From assembly GCF_965638725.1 (NCBI RefSeq), contig NC_134950.1, positions 133,811,636 to 133,875,635 of the forward strand: a DNA stretch of 64,000 nt, read 5' to 3'. This DNA comes from Aptenodytes patagonicus. Its lineage: Eukaryota; Chordata; Aves; Sphenisciformes; Spheniscidae. Shown here in pieces: positions 48,901 through 58,420 of this stretch. The notes below the pieces were generated by a model. The model was not told the DNA's origin and searched no databases. It saw nothing but the letters and a program-made list of their open reading frames with translations. The translations under genes were made by a program, and so were the position numbers. Numbering within the stretch: the first letter of the stretch is position 1; each line of letters opens with the position of its first letter.

Positions 48901-51900
48901 AAAAAAATTTAGAGAAAAACTGTTCTCTCTTTTGTTCAAATACCACTATTTCCCAAAAAGCCTTTTTTCAATTAAAGAAAGCATAATGCTCTATGCAAGT
49001 ACAGAAGAAGTTCCTATTTTCTTTGCAGGAAGGAAAGGAATAAAGTAGTGGAGCACAGATAGAGGCAGCATCTGTGCTGAACCTCATTCCAAGCAGGACA
49101 CCCTGAGGGAGTAAACAGGCACTGGTATTAATACCAGAGGCAGGTACAGGATTCTTATTCTATGGGCTGATTAATGTACACCAGAAGTCTCAATATATAT
49201 CAAAAGTCTGAACACCTTCCAGAAGGTGTTCTGGCTGTCTTATAGACAAGTATAGCCACGTGGCAGAAATGGACAGACCACAACTATATCCCATCACACT
49301 CACTATGTTTCTACTGGAAGTGGTTCAGTTGAGCTGTAACATTGATACACAAGCTAAGCAAACTACATTTACCAACTGGATATATGCCGTATTCAGGTAC
49401 TTTCTGGTAATTTGAGTCATTCAGATGATCTGCTACTTCTTTCAGGATGCATTTCAAAAACATTGTATATAATTGAAATTCTTAGAAAAAACATGTAATT
49501 GTTGGATATTCTAAATATATAGTTCTTTTGAGGGTTGTACTCTTCACTTCGTATTTACTGCACTATTTTATTTACTGTTCAGCTCAATATATTTTTTTCC
49601 AAACTGCTACATTACAGTAATCCTACCAGCATATCAATCCAATACTGTTGCAGTCACAGAAGATCCGGTACAAAGCTCACTTAAGTCAGAATGATGAAAC
49701 TTATATTAGCTCACTAGATTTTTATCCAAGACGAAGAAAGTCAAAACAGTTTCCATTACATTAATATTTTTATACTTATAAATACTAAAGCAAATTAACT
49801 TTGACCACAAATATTGGAGGACTCCTAAGAATCAAAAGAGAATCCATCAATGAGGAAAGAACATTATAAAAAAAAAGTTTCTATCAATTTTCTTATTTGA
49901 ATGAATTTTTAATGCTACTGTGGCTCACATTAAAGAATTAAGAAAGGAAGAGGATTCAAAATAATATAGATGTATACCATATTATTTTGTGAAAATAATC
50001 TGGGGGTGGAGGGGAATTGCTGTAAGTAGTAGCAGAAACCTTTCTTACCAACCTTCCAAAATCAAGTGCATGTTAGCTGATTAAGGTAGTATCTTGAGTG
50101 CCGGAAGAGAATTCGATAATAATTTGCACTAATCATCCAGAAACACATTTTATTCCCCCAACTTTAGCAAAGCTAGCTCTGACAGATTTCATAAATACAG
50201 ATAAACTTCAGTACTAAATACTGATGATTTACCTGTTCATTTTTCAAAGCCGTGATTTTTTTAAGTTCGGCTAAAGCATCAGCAAGCTGCTTTTTCAATT
50301 TTTCATTTTCCAGACGTGCACTGTGAAGATCTGCCATCGTCTTATCTCGCACATTTACGACATCACTCAGCTCTTTTGACATTAGGACAGCTTCTTGTTT
50401 GCTAGCCTGAATCTGATCTTCAGCTTTCCGAAGCTGTTCTTTTAAAATACTTGCATCCTCCTGGGAAAGAGAAGAAAGAGAACAGAATCCATTATTTTTT
50501 AATTCAGAGCTTAAGTAAAGGTTGGTATAGGGATTAGAAACATTTGAAAGAAAAATCAAGTTTTCCCGACGGCTTTAGCAAAATCACTAAATCAAGAAGG
50601 TAGTACACAAGTACCATTTTCCCCATTTGCCTTCTTTGCTAACAACGGTGTGCAAACATATTTCACTATGACATAAAGACAAAGTTAAATATTATTATTT
50701 CATGCATGCTGGATTTTTGTTGTATTTTCAGCTTTAGTTTTAAACATACACCAAAAAGTGTCTTTCTGTTTTCCAGAACATCTTGTTCTTATCACCACAG
50801 AACTCTTAATGGGCACAAATGGCCATCCAGCTTCAAAACGAAAGTTCATCCCACAGTAAGACACTGCAGGTAACAACAGAGTAAGAGGTCTTAAAATGCC
50901 TACAATTGGTTGACGCAAGACACTGTAAAGCTGCTTTGGGATGTTTTTCTCACAGCTCCATTTCCCAAGATCTTGCATAACAAGCTTTTCAGAAGGAACT
51001 GAGAATAAAAAGTAATGAAGAGCAAGCTGCAGCATGCAGCACTAAGACCCTCAGCACTGCTGCATCCCCACAGGGCAGCCCAAGGGCCAACTGACCAAGA
51101 TGCACTACTGGCCTCTCATTCCTCAGAAAAGCCCAGCATCACAAAAAAAAGAAAACAATAATTCAGAGCTACTATAAGCTACTCGCAGCCTCTGGGCTTC
51201 CTGAAGGCATATTAATCTCATATTCTTGAGTCTAGACATAAATTCAGGTACCTCTAGTCCATTATTCATTAATTTTTGAATAATCACTTAGCATAGCAAG
51301 TCCAGAGGAATACTAATATATTTTGAATACATTTATGAAGATGGATGGACTAGGAAATGCCCTAAAGTCCTGTCCCTTAGCTATTTTTACAGCACTTGAT
51401 GCATCAGTTAAATATCTCAGTAAATATCTGCAGTTTCATAGCATAAAACAAAAATGTTAATGAACCCACCAGAAACGTCACAAGCACTTCAAGATTAATA
51501 AATGACATAAATGTTTGGTTGCTTCAGTACTGGCACACACGCACCCCCTACATGTTTTCACTTCAAAGTAAAATACAGTAGTAGTTTAACACATTCAGAA
51601 ACAGAACTGCAGAGCAGTCAAATGACTAAAACAAGATAAGCTGTAACTTAAAGCAAGATAGTGTGTTCTTTTTGTCCTCTTGCTATTTCCATTCTCAACA
51701 GCACTACTTTTCTACTTAAATTTTACATTCATAAATTACTTTATTACCTTATTTTACATTTACATTATTTACTTACATAAATTACACATTACTTTAATGC
51801 AATTTCTATTCTTTCAAGATCTAGATTGCTTTTTCTGTGAGAAGACTGGCAAGATACACAAGATAAAGTCACCCGCATAATCTGACTTTTCCATGCTGGC

Positions 51901-54568
51901 CTCAAAGGCTGTGTCTAAATTAACTCTCTAGCTTGGATTAAGAGCACATCTGTGAAGCAGAACTCCCAGTCAATTCCACTATTACCTATCACACTGTAGA
52001 TCACAGGATGGAACAGTCTCAGGGCACAGAAACTGCACTGCTTTTGGATGAAACGAAACAGGAAGATGTACATCAGGAACAAACACCTAATGGGTATTCT
52101 ATCCATAGTACCACACTAAAACTAGTCCATGGTCCAGGTGGGGTTACTTCAGACAGCATAGATACCAGTTCTTCAGCACTGCTAGCTAATCACAATGCTA
52201 CCACACTGTGTAGCAACAATCACCTCTTCCTTAGAAGTCCTACTGGCACTCTTATTGTTGAGTTCTCAGTCAATTTAGTCCATTGATATGGTATCCCATC
52301 CTTTCTCAGGTTTTACATCATTGTACCTTGACAGTACATTCACCTAACAAGTCCTTCAGCACATCTTTCGAAGTTTCCTCTTTTCTCCTCCATCACCCTC
52401 TGCTGTCTCAACATACCTACATTCTTAACTTTTCTCTTTTCCTCAGTCTCCTTCCTTTTCACGAAGTTAAAAGCAACTCAGAGAACACCACTTTTACTGA
52501 ACTCACAACTTACTTTTTCACACATAGTTCATCTCACAGTTCATTATGTGAGACACTTCAACAAGCTCAGAATGTGCAAAACTAAAACTGAATTCACTCT
52601 TTTGCTTATTTTCTGCATCTACTGAGAACACCATAATCCTCTTGCCTCTCAGCCTATACCCTGGTGATATCTTCAACTTCTTCCTTTCTCTTGTCAAACA
52701 CATACAGCCTTAGATATGTTTAAACCAGGCCAGTTATATCAGTAATGCTTACCTTGTTTGATGAGGAGAGCAAAAAAGCTTTCTTCATATTCTCTTTTTC
52801 AGCTATAAATAGCTGTAATCTGCCAACCTCCTCTTTATAATACGATATCATGTTTTCTTTGTTTGCATCCAAATTCTTAAACGTCTGGATTTCTTTTACT
52901 AGTTTGGTGTTTTCTATTTCTGTATTCTTCAAGTGTATCTGTAATGATGCTAAAAAATGTCAAACTCTTCTTCCACGTTATGAAAACTACTGTCCACCTG
53001 TCCATTTAAGTGTTCACTAAATTCTAACTCATCTCTGAGACAGATTAGAACAGGTAAAGAGAAAATTTAAACATTTGATAAGATCACTGCCCTCCAGCAC
53101 AAATTTTCTGGCTGGAATTCTTTCAGCTTGTTTATCTAACAACAGCTCCACTCTACAGCTAGAAGGCCCTGATTTCTGTCCACATCAAATTAAGCTATTC
53201 AGAATTCACTCTTCTCTTCACAAATGCTGGACAACTAAGGACAAGCAAAAAAGAAGTGACTTGAAGAAAACTAAAGAAAAATTAAACTTCTAGTGGTATC
53301 TACTTGCAATCATCTAAGCGAACAGGACATTTCCAAAGACAGCAAACTAACAACTCCAGAGCTGGTTTTAAGTTATCGTCAAGTCTACCATATTATGCCT
53401 AATAAAGGATAACTGTTGCACTCAAGTGTTGTTCACTCAAAGACTGGAAGATTTGTGTTGCTTATTTACAAAGGGATTCCATGCTTGTGAAAGATGTTTT
53501 GAGATTTTATGACTTCTGGTGTATATCTAATACTGTCTGCCACAAAGACGACGTCCTATGAACAGAAATAGTCTTTAAAATACACTTGTTTTTTTCATAC
53601 AACCTAAGGATTTCATTATTTTAGCATGTAAGACTTTTTTTGCCCTTGGGGGGGGACACACTATATTTTATTTTAAATATGGGTGTGTCTCAATATCAGC
53701 AAAAGAAATCAGCTATGCTAGTAAAAATCAATGCAATATAGATTCTACTAAAGCTTCTCAGTTATGCACAAGACTCAAGAATAGGGATCTAGAAAACACA
53801 GTCTAGAGAGAGAACTTAGAAGAGTAAGAAGCAATTTACTTATGGAAAAGTGTGTTAAGAAAACCAGTTACTAGGTGATGCACTGTATAACTAAAGAACT
53901 TCCTCACTAGCATCTACTATTTTTTGTTAGTATGTCTGCATTTTAACAAACTGGTGATCCATTCTCCTTCTTAGAGACCTTTTTATATCATGGGATGAAT
54001 TCAGATGCTGTTTTCCTCACTCATTTTTATATGAGAACACCTATAACTGTCTTAAAAATCTGTTCACAGAAATTACCCATTTCCTTTTTTCCTTAGCAAA
54101 TTCAGTTTATCAGACTTCTCCATAAAACATTATTACCTTTATTTCAAACCACTTCATTTCAGTGTATACAGGTACAAGGAATAAAGTTACCTTATAAAGT
54201 TCTTTTTCATCCTTTTCTGTCTTTAACACACATTCAAGTTGCTCCTTCTCAAGCATCACTTTCTTCAGTTTGTCCTTCAGACTAAGACATTGACAAATTA
54301 ATAGTACAGAACTATTAATACAGAAGATCGATGCATACATTAAAAATTGTTAGTTTAAAAAAACACCACTGGAAAGAAACAGTAAAATAAGGAAGGTAAG
54401 GAACAAAATTACTAAATACCTGTCTAACTCAGTTTCTTTTGCAATGGCTTTTTGAGTAACAGTCATGATATCTTCTTCAAGCTGGAGAACTTTTGAAGCA
54501 GCCTCATCATGCTTCTTCTTCAAATCATCAATTTCAGTTTTAAGAGCTTCCGATGCTTGAATATTGTT
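24775..54568 (-). CDS. TAX1BP1: TAX1BP1, 3' part of coding sequence (13 exons in window)
   Basis: TAX1BP1 (Tax1-binding protein 1, T6BP, CALCOCO3) is a cytoplasmic adaptor and selective-autophagy receptor. It binds ubiquitin and myosin VI through C-terminal zinc fingers, oligomerises through coiled coils, and works with A20/TNFAIP3 and ITCH to damp NF-kB signalling. Joined in phase, the exons ending at 54568, 54281, 52938, 50460, 48895, 47498, 46215, 44646, 42615, 37843, 37315, 25716 and 24976 encode 607 residues. These comprise coiled coil from about human residue 205 onward, a low-complexity linker and two UBZ-type zinc fingers. Without the 24-codon exon at 42544-42615 the length is 583, in line with the human protein. 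The N-terminal SKICH domain, the LIR region and the first coiled coil must lie beyond 64000. The twelve other exons plus five expected upstream ones give 17, the count I recall for human. Confidence 0.96.
24977..25630 (-). other. TAX1BP1: TAX1BP1 last intron (654 bp)
   Basis: The donor is TCCAG|GTAAATG at 25630 and the acceptor lies at 24977-24978. The intron interrupts a serine codon after its second base. No further feature is seen. Confidence 0.9.
25631..25716 (-). CDS. TAX1BP1: TAX1BP1 penultimate exon (linker before zinc fingers)
   Basis: The exon is 86 nt, begins in phase 0 after a long T-tract and AATAG, and ends with the first two bases of a serine codon. It encodes an acidic start (DDDN), a proline-rich SAPDPPS segment and TGFCFDS directly before the zinc-finger exon. 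The match to human APDPPS...GTGFCFDSS confirms it. Confidence 0.95.
26200..26430. other. CpG-enriched patch in a TAX1BP1 intron
   Basis: About fifteen CpG dinucleotides occur in roughly 230 bp (for example CCGACGG, CCGTCGGG, CCCGTTCGGC), clearly denser than the AT-rich flanks. No exon is recognisable. It could be a small intragenic regulatory element or chance composition; the count is by eye. Confidence 0.3.
33845..34099 (+). pseudogene. CR1 reverse transcriptase fragment, first palm blocks (broken)
   Basis: This frame contains [14 protein letters not shown], then [19 protein letters not shown] with the first catalytic Asp block of LINE reverse transcriptases, and LRWVKN. It then runs into out-of-frame residues and a stop at 34097-34099, because a segment that normally follows WVKN is missing. 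The next block resumes in another frame at 34093. It is therefore a dead copy. Confidence 0.9.
34093..34389 (+). pseudogene. CR1 reverse transcriptase fragment with FADD motif
   Basis: The frame carries [26 protein letters not shown] and [10 protein letters not shown], the FADD box typical of CR1-clade enzymes in place of YxDD. It ends at a TGA (34387-34389) in a position where the family normally reads on. The catalytic aspartates survive but the protein is truncated on both sides. Confidence 0.9.
34447..35028 (+). pseudogene. CR1 ORF2 C-terminal region
   Basis: This 193-codon frame corresponds to the C-terminal part of CR1 ORF2. Landmarks are [42 protein letters not shown] and a basic [13 protein letters not shown] stretch, ending in VLRDMV before the TAG. 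The start codon shown is only the first ATG after the preceding TGA and not a true start. Its length and intact frame suggest a moderately young insertion. Confidence 0.9.
35029..35111 (+). repeat. CR1 3' UTR and octamer tail
   Basis: After the ORF2 stop come TGGACTTGGCAGTGCTAGG and CTTAAAGGTCTTTTCCAACC, then a degenerate ATTCTATG-type tail. CR1 elements end in short direct repeats of this kind in place of poly(A). This fixes the orientation and the 3' border to within a few bases. Confidence 0.9.
37161..37169 (-). other. TAX1BP1: Probable GC donor (GC-AG intron) of TAX1BP1
   Basis: The - strand reads AAT|GCAAGT across the exon end. GCAAGT is the classic GC-type 5' splice site, and this cut alone gives phase 0, as the next exon at 25716 requires. 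The nearest GT, four bases further on (GTTACC), is a poor donor. It would shift frame so that translation stops at once (an Arg then TGA) and both zinc fingers would be lost. Confidence 0.6.
37167..37315 (-). CDS. TAX1BP1: TAX1BP1 exon encoding DGADGAF...GLEDPED
   Basis: The exon is 149 nt. The acceptor TTCTTCAG precedes it, the first two bases complete an Asp codon, and 49 codons follow. It encodes [17 protein letters not shown], then a tryptophan-containing acidic stretch ([15 protein letters not shown]) and [13 protein letters not shown]. Human has the same order ([34 protein letters not shown]). The exon must end in phase 0 to join the next exon. That places the end after AAT at 37167 and makes the donor GCAAGT. 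The 3' border is the least certain of all TAX1BP1 exons. Confidence 0.9.
37316..37668 (-). other. TAX1BP1: TAX1BP1 intron (353 bp) with a C-rich start on the sense strand
   Basis: The donor is GTAAGTG at 37668 and the acceptor TTCTTCAG ends at 37316. On the plus strand, 37633-37654 holds G runs of 8, 5 and 5. The sense RNA is therefore C-rich right after the donor. Confidence 0.9.
37669..37843 (-). CDS. TAX1BP1: TAX1BP1 exon encoding ELGRTPGN...PVLQYGNPY
   Basis: The exon is 175 nt, phase 0 in and phase 1 out. The acceptor is TATTTAG and the donor AGAAGAG|GTAAGTG. It encodes [17 protein letters not shown], a divergent Ser/Asn/Pro-rich stretch and [16 protein letters not shown]. Human has ELKRS...ERKMEGQ and [15 protein letters not shown] at the equivalent places. 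The middle is fast-evolving and probably disordered. Confidence 0.95.
37844..42543 (-). other. TAX1BP1: TAX1BP1 intron (4,700 bp)
   Basis: The intron is AT-rich, from GTATTG at 42543 to TATTTAG at 37844. It contains a 16-A run (40574-40589). Nothing recognisable as a gene was found; the frame at 41793-42101 lacks any family signature. Confidence 0.9.
42544..42615 (-). CDS. TAX1BP1: TAX1BP1 72-nt exon, possible cassette coiled-coil exon
   Basis: The exon has 24 codons, phase 0 at both ends, with acceptor CTTTTCATATAG and donor GAAG|GTATTG. The peptide, [20 protein letters not shown] followed by TSEK, is charged and heptad-like, as expected of a coiled coil. The human protein as I remember it runs directly from NYK (the exon before) to ELKRS (the exon after). 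This exon would then be extra or alternatively included. Because both flanking junctions are phase 0 it can be skipped without a frameshift. The splice sites and peptide make it a real exon with good probability; its use is unknown. Confidence 0.8.
42616..44520 (-). other. TAX1BP1: TAX1BP1 intron (1,905 bp)
   Basis: The donor is GTAAGTTAC at 44520. Short + strand frames around 42991-44121 look random and have no domain. Confidence 0.9.
44521..44646 (-). CDS. TAX1BP1: TAX1BP1 42-codon exon (DEK...DQYK), skippable
   Basis: The exon is 126 nt, phase 0 at both ends, acceptor CTACTTTAG and donor TATAAA|GTAAGT. It encodes [20 protein letters not shown] and onward to DQYK, a coiled-coil segment with high identity to human DEKAKC...[18 protein letters not shown]...YK. 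In human, the shorter isoform of 747 residues lacks a 42-residue segment. This exon has exactly that length and place, so the same alternative splicing is plausible here. Confidence 0.96.
44647..46096 (-). other. TAX1BP1: TAX1BP1 intron (1,450 bp)
   Basis: It contains long homopolymers (17 T at 45377-45393 and 15 A at 45936-45950 on the plus strand) and no other feature. The frame at 45071-45367 is without support. Confidence 0.9.
46097..46215 (-). CDS. TAX1BP1: TAX1BP1 coiled-coil exon (DIV...[14 protein letters not shown])
   Basis: The exon is 119 nt. Two bases complete a Val codon, then 39 codons follow and it ends in phase 0 (TTGGCA|GTAAGT). It encodes [20 protein letters not shown] followed by [19 protein letters not shown]. 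Human has DIVTKGQVCEMTKEIADKTEKYNKCKQLLQ there. Reading beyond the donor gives an unrelated tail, which confirms the exon end. Confidence 0.96.
46216..47404 (-). other. TAX1BP1: TAX1BP1 intron (1,189 bp)
   Basis: AT-rich intron between GTATCAAC at 47404 and TTCACAG at 46216. Nothing else is seen. Confidence 0.9.
47405..47498 (-). CDS. TAX1BP1: TAX1BP1 exon ([13 protein letters not shown]...SASP), fast-evolving linker
   Basis: The exon is 94 nt, phase 0 in and phase 1 out. The acceptor is CTTTTTACAAAG and the donor CTCCAG|GTAT. It encodes [14 protein letters not shown] and a Thr/Ser/Ala-rich region ending SASP. It lines up with human KKTGNQQKVNDASVN...VKPSPS. Low conservation suggests a flexible break between coiled coils. 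Confidence 0.92.
47499..48748 (-). other. TAX1BP1: TAX1BP1 intron (1,250 bp)
   Basis: The donor is GTAAGTAG at 48748. No other feature is seen. Confidence 0.9.
48749..48895 (-). CDS. TAX1BP1: TAX1BP1 coiled-coil exon ([24 protein letters not shown])
   Basis: The exon is 147 nt, phase 0 at both ends, 49 codons, acceptor TTTTTTTAAG and donor GGCA|GTAAGT. It contains the highly conserved core [20 protein letters not shown], then [13 protein letters not shown], nearly identical to human. This is heptad-patterned coiled coil used for oligomerisation. Confidence 0.97.
48896..50232 (-). other. TAX1BP1: TAX1BP1 intron (1,337 bp)
   Basis: The donor is CAG|GTAAATC at 50232. No other feature is seen. 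Confidence 0.9.
50233..50460 (-). CDS. TAX1BP1: TAX1BP1 coiled-coil exon ([11 protein letters not shown]...LADALAELK)
   Basis: The exon is 228 nt, phase 0 at both ends, 76 codons, acceptor CTTTCCCAG. It encodes [40 protein letters not shown] and [19 protein letters not shown], matching human [15 protein letters not shown] and AKELSDAVNVRDRTMADLH. In human this part falls in the region described as TRAF6-binding and self-associating. Confidence 0.97.
50461..52752 (-). other. TAX1BP1: TAX1BP1 intron (2,292 bp)
   Basis: From GTAAGC at 52752 to TTTCCCAG at 50461. It contains a 111-codon - strand frame (50700-51035) and two adjacent + strand frames (52008-52585), none with recognisable domains. 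Confidence 0.9.
52753..52938 (-). CDS. TAX1BP1: TAX1BP1 coiled-coil exon ([12 protein letters not shown]...LLSSSNK)
   Basis: The exon is 186 nt, phase 0 at both ends, 62 codons, acceptor CATCATTACAG and donor AACAAG|GTAAGC. It encodes [29 protein letters not shown] and [16 protein letters not shown], with strong identity to human [20 protein letters not shown] and GRLQLCLAEKEN. It is a pure coiled coil. Confidence 0.97.
52939..54190 (-). other. TAX1BP1: TAX1BP1 intron (1,252 bp)
   Basis: The donor is AAG|GTAACTTT at 54190. It has a 9-G run around 53649. No gene is seen. Confidence 0.9.
54191..54281 (-). CDS. TAX1BP1: TAX1BP1 coiled-coil exon (LKDKLKKV...EKDEKELYK)
   Basis: The exon is 91 nt. 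One base completes a Ser codon, then 30 codons follow and it ends in phase 0. It encodes [20 protein letters not shown] followed by [10 protein letters not shown], matching human LKDKLKKAQHEREQLECQLK and [10 protein letters not shown]. The acceptor is AATGTCTTAG. Confidence 0.97.
54282..54419 (-). other. TAX1BP1: Short TAX1BP1 intron (138 bp)
   Basis: The shortest intron in the window, GACAG|GTATTTAG to TCTTAG. It splits a serine codon (AG|T). Confidence 0.92.
54420..54568 (-). CDS. TAX1BP1: TAX1BP1 coiled-coil exon, first one in the window
   Basis: The exon is 149 nt, phase 0 in; 49 codons plus AG of a serine. The acceptor is TTTTTTTAAAG. It encodes [40 protein letters not shown] and AIAKETELD. 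Human has SLKMENEEFKKR...QLEEDIVSVTHKAIEKETELDS. The N-terminal half of this exon is less conserved than its end. It follows a large upstream intron. Confidence 0.94.
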
Positions 54569-57500
54569 CTTTAAAAAAATTGTAAACAGATGTCATTTAA
54601 GAATGCATGTCTTCAGAACTACAACATGCTATTTGAATTAATGCTAAAATAAGGTCAATTAGATTTCTTCTCTTCCTTAAAATGTATGACAAGCCCATTT
54701 CAAGGATATATAAATATATATGTTGAATATATAAAAATATATTAAATTTGCTATGCGCAGTTAATATATTAAAAAGGAGTCAATAAGGAGTTTGTTTTGG
54801 CGTAAGCATTCAGTTACACAGGGACTACCAAAGACTTCAGAGTATAGGACAAACAAAGCTATATTTCCTATCTTTTGCCAATCTCCTTTCTGCAAACTAA
54901 CCATTGACTGCCTAGCTTAGAAAACATAAAGAACTTCTATTTTAATTTGTACTGTTACTTGAAAAGAAGGAGAGTTTGCATTTGACCAGATAGCTACAGC
55001 ACTTAAGCAAGCAACGTTAAAGACAACTGCAGACAAAAGGAGAAAAAAAAATGGAAGAACTCCTGATGAAGAGCTAGTTAGTACACTACATTCTCCTAGC
55101 TAGAATGTGTGGAAGGTCTCACACAAAGCTCGTGGAAGCTCATGAAACAATTGTGGGATTTATGTCTTGGATATTGAAAGCTGAGACAGACGATGATGAC
55201 AACACCCAAAACAGATTCCTTTGTCAGAAAACTGACAGATGCAAGATGGGAAGCCACTTTTTAAGTACCACATTAATTATCTAATTACAGCAATGTCCAT
55301 ACCATTCTAAGGCAGTGGACAGCTAAACATCATCTCCACTGCAGCAAGATGGCCATTTAAAGTCTTCAAAGTCAGGTCATGTTAAATAACCCAGAAAAAA
55401 CGTTATTTTCAATATAATACTATTTTCTTGAGGAAATAAATTAATAACACTAAAGTAGAACACAGATACCAAGATAATATGCTACTATTTCTGATATCAA
55501 AATTCAATAAAGCTCAGCTTAGTATCAACCATGACAGTGGTATGAATCAAAGTGTAAACAAGGTCAAGACAGACTGACCAACATGCCTGACTACAGCATG
55601 ACTTAGTGTTTGTGCAGATACGAGGGTACAAGTTGTCTTTCTGCTCTACATTTGGAAGATTAAAGCACTAGTTCATTTATTCATTTTTAAACAAAGCTTA
55701 ATGCCCTGAAACAACAGGACTGTACTGTTACATCAAGAGAAACACATCAGCCAGAGTTTACGGAGAACCCCTACTGGCCAGATTCCAACCTAACTAACAA
55801 TGTTTTAAGTACAATAAAATATAATGAGGACTGTTTTTACTCATTAATTGTCAAAATACACTGCTCGCAAGTGTAATTAAGCCCTGCTTTTACAAGCAAC
55901 TAAACAGAAGTTTGGGCATTATGATTTTGGGGGGTGGGGGGCGGGGGGACACACGACTGTTGAATTGTGAGGGGTGGCAAATGTAACTGATGACTCAATC
56001 ACTTCCTAAACACTGTACCAGCACATAAAGTAGATTTTTGTTACATGTGCTACAAAAAAGAAAAGGATTAATACATTACAACTTTTTAAACTCTAAATGG
56101 CTTTATTATATGTCTTAATATAACAAAGAATCTCAAGGGATCATGAATGTATCATCTTTTTTGGAAACAGCATTGGATAAGATGACCCACAATTTTCATA
56201 AGGTCTTTCATTTTGAAGAGCTATCAGTTTCCTGCAACCAAAAATATATGTACTTGGTGTAATGAAGGCAGGGTATTTTAATTAAAGTCAGTATTCCGAG
56301 TAAAACTTGCTATATAACCAGCAGCAACAACACACATTATAACTGCTTGTGCTTCCCTAGTGCAGTGGAGACTAATTACTTGCCCCTGTTTTGAAAGTCT
56401 AGTATAGTAAAAAGTCTATTTCAATACATATCTGTGTTTTCTCTAAACACCACTTTGGTATAACTGTAACTGTTGTAACCCAAGTGCCTTCAAAAGAATT
56501 TAATCTGATACATTATATATACAAACTGTACAAACAGTTCAAACAGGCTGCCAAAGGCAACATATATTAAAAGGAATTAATAGCGTGAAAAAATTTCACT
56601 CCACAAACAGCATTACAATTGATGCTGCTTTGCTAGTTATTCTAAAGGGACATGGTATTAAAATGTAAAAGTTCCATACTTAACAGATTCTCACCTAATA
56701 AACTTGTTTAGATACAACTAAAGCCTACAGTTTTGAAAGAAAGAAGGATTAATTTTTAGAGACGACTTGTTATTTTACAGAATTCTTAGCAATTCAATTT
56801 AGATGCTGCAATCCTAGTCCCATACACTCTGGTTACAGCAGTTTCAGAGCCTGTAAAATTTAAAATGAGTGCTCTTAGACTATTTTTACAGGTAAGAGTC
56901 GACTGTTTTAGGAGGAGTCTAAAGGGGAAGAATTAATAAACACATTGACTACATGTACAACCTCTATTAGAAAAAAGATAAAGAGAAATTAAGTAAACAA
57001 TAAGTACAGAAATTATCTGGTACATCTACAAATATAATACCTTTTCTTCCACTTTCTTAACAGAAAGAAAAGCCCAGGCAAGAGCACGAATCATTTTAAT
57101 GAACTGGTTTAAAAAACACCCAATAATTTTACGTTTTTTTTTTTTTTACTCTGGATTGTATTTTTAATCCAGTTATAAATGCAGCTCCCCCCGTCCCCCC
57201 TCCCTAGAGTTGCAACAGCCTTATGGGTGGAGGGGGGAAGCAAACTGCACCACAAGGGTCTGAATAAGCAGCCAGAAATTACTTAAGTCAGCTTCGCTGC
57301 TGCTGCAAAACAAAAAGCTACCAAAATAAAAGTTCCTATAACTGCCAGGAGTCTTACTAGTGAAATGAAACAAAGAAAATTTAATGTAGTTGTCAAGTGA
57401 ATCTATCTTCCCCGGAATCAAAATTCCACTTTGAAAATTTTGATGTACCTTCAGATAGGGAACGAGAAGAAAGATGGGGGCACCAAAATCTTTACTGCTA

Positions 57501-58404
57501 TTCTAAAATAGCGAAAGATTTAAGACTGATTATTTTAAAAATAATTTTATAGTAATCACCTGAAACACTGTTCTCCCCTGCAAAGAACTGCCATTACACA
57601 TAATGTGATTTGTTGAGTGCATTACAAACAGCTGCTGAAAGAACAGAGTTTTTACATCAAAAAGTTCTAAATTACAGATCAGTTGCTTTAGGTTTGTGTA
57701 ACCTAATCATAAATACACTGATTGAAACCTCATAAAGCTATTATAAGCTCTATCTAAAGGATATGCAAAGATCATGCCTGTGCTCCTCCTTGAAATATGT
57801 TTAAAAACTATTTATTAAACTTCTGCTATAAAAGGACTAATAATCTTTCAGTTGAGAATGGAATAGCCATAAAGTTTCTAGATTCTCATTTTTATAACAG
57901 AAAACTATGGCAAAAATCTGCATGTTCAACAATCAAGAACACCACGCTTTCCCTACTTATTTCTTACTTCTAATGGATTTTTGCAACACCAGTAAAACAT
58001 TAACCAGTACAGTCTGGTTAATGGAAGCAAAGCGGTACAGACATCCCTTCCTGTGAGTCAACATACACAATGCATTTTTCAAACATACTTAAGGCAGAGC
58101 GAAATCCAACAGACAGAACAAAATACTTGAAAAACACAACCCAAGACTATTTCCAGCTGTGACATCTTGTGGTATGGCAATGGGCAGCATGTTTTTTTTA
58201 TGCTTCATCTTCCCTTTTCATTGCATGTAAAACTCCCTATCCACTTTTTAAAAGCCATTCCACACCTAAAGCATTCACCTTTGATTAATGGCTAATATCT
58301 GCCATCTTTATTTTACTTTTTACAGGATGCATACATTGTAATGAAGAAGAATGAAAGGTTAAAAATAAGCTAAAGAAGTCAATTCACCAAATACAAGGCA
58401 ATTT

Positions 58405-58420
58405 GGGGGGGGGGGGGGGG
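58405..58420. repeat. 16-G homopolymer
   Basis: Sixteen consecutive G on the plus strand inside a TAX1BP1 intron. Simple-sequence repeat, prone to sequencing and length error. Confidence 0.9.

Noticed and set aside
50700..51035. 111-codon - strand frame in a TAX1BP1 intron, preceded by an acceptor-like TTATTCTCAG
   Set aside because: Entered in phase 0 from the upstream exon it reaches a stop after about 33 codons. The peptide has no known domain and no match to TAX1BP1. At most a poison exon; no support.
52008..52585. Two adjacent + strand frames of 92 and 100 codons, antisense to TAX1BP1
   Set aside because: No recognisable family, no splice context and low-complexity Ser/Thr/Leu content. 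Treated as chance frames.
57040..57115. Possible micro-exon on the - strand (TTTCTTTCTGTTAAG then AAAGTGGAAGAAAAG then GTATTA)
   Set aside because: It has splice-like edges but encodes only five residues (KVEEK), which have no place in the known TAX1BP1 protein between its coiled-coil exons.
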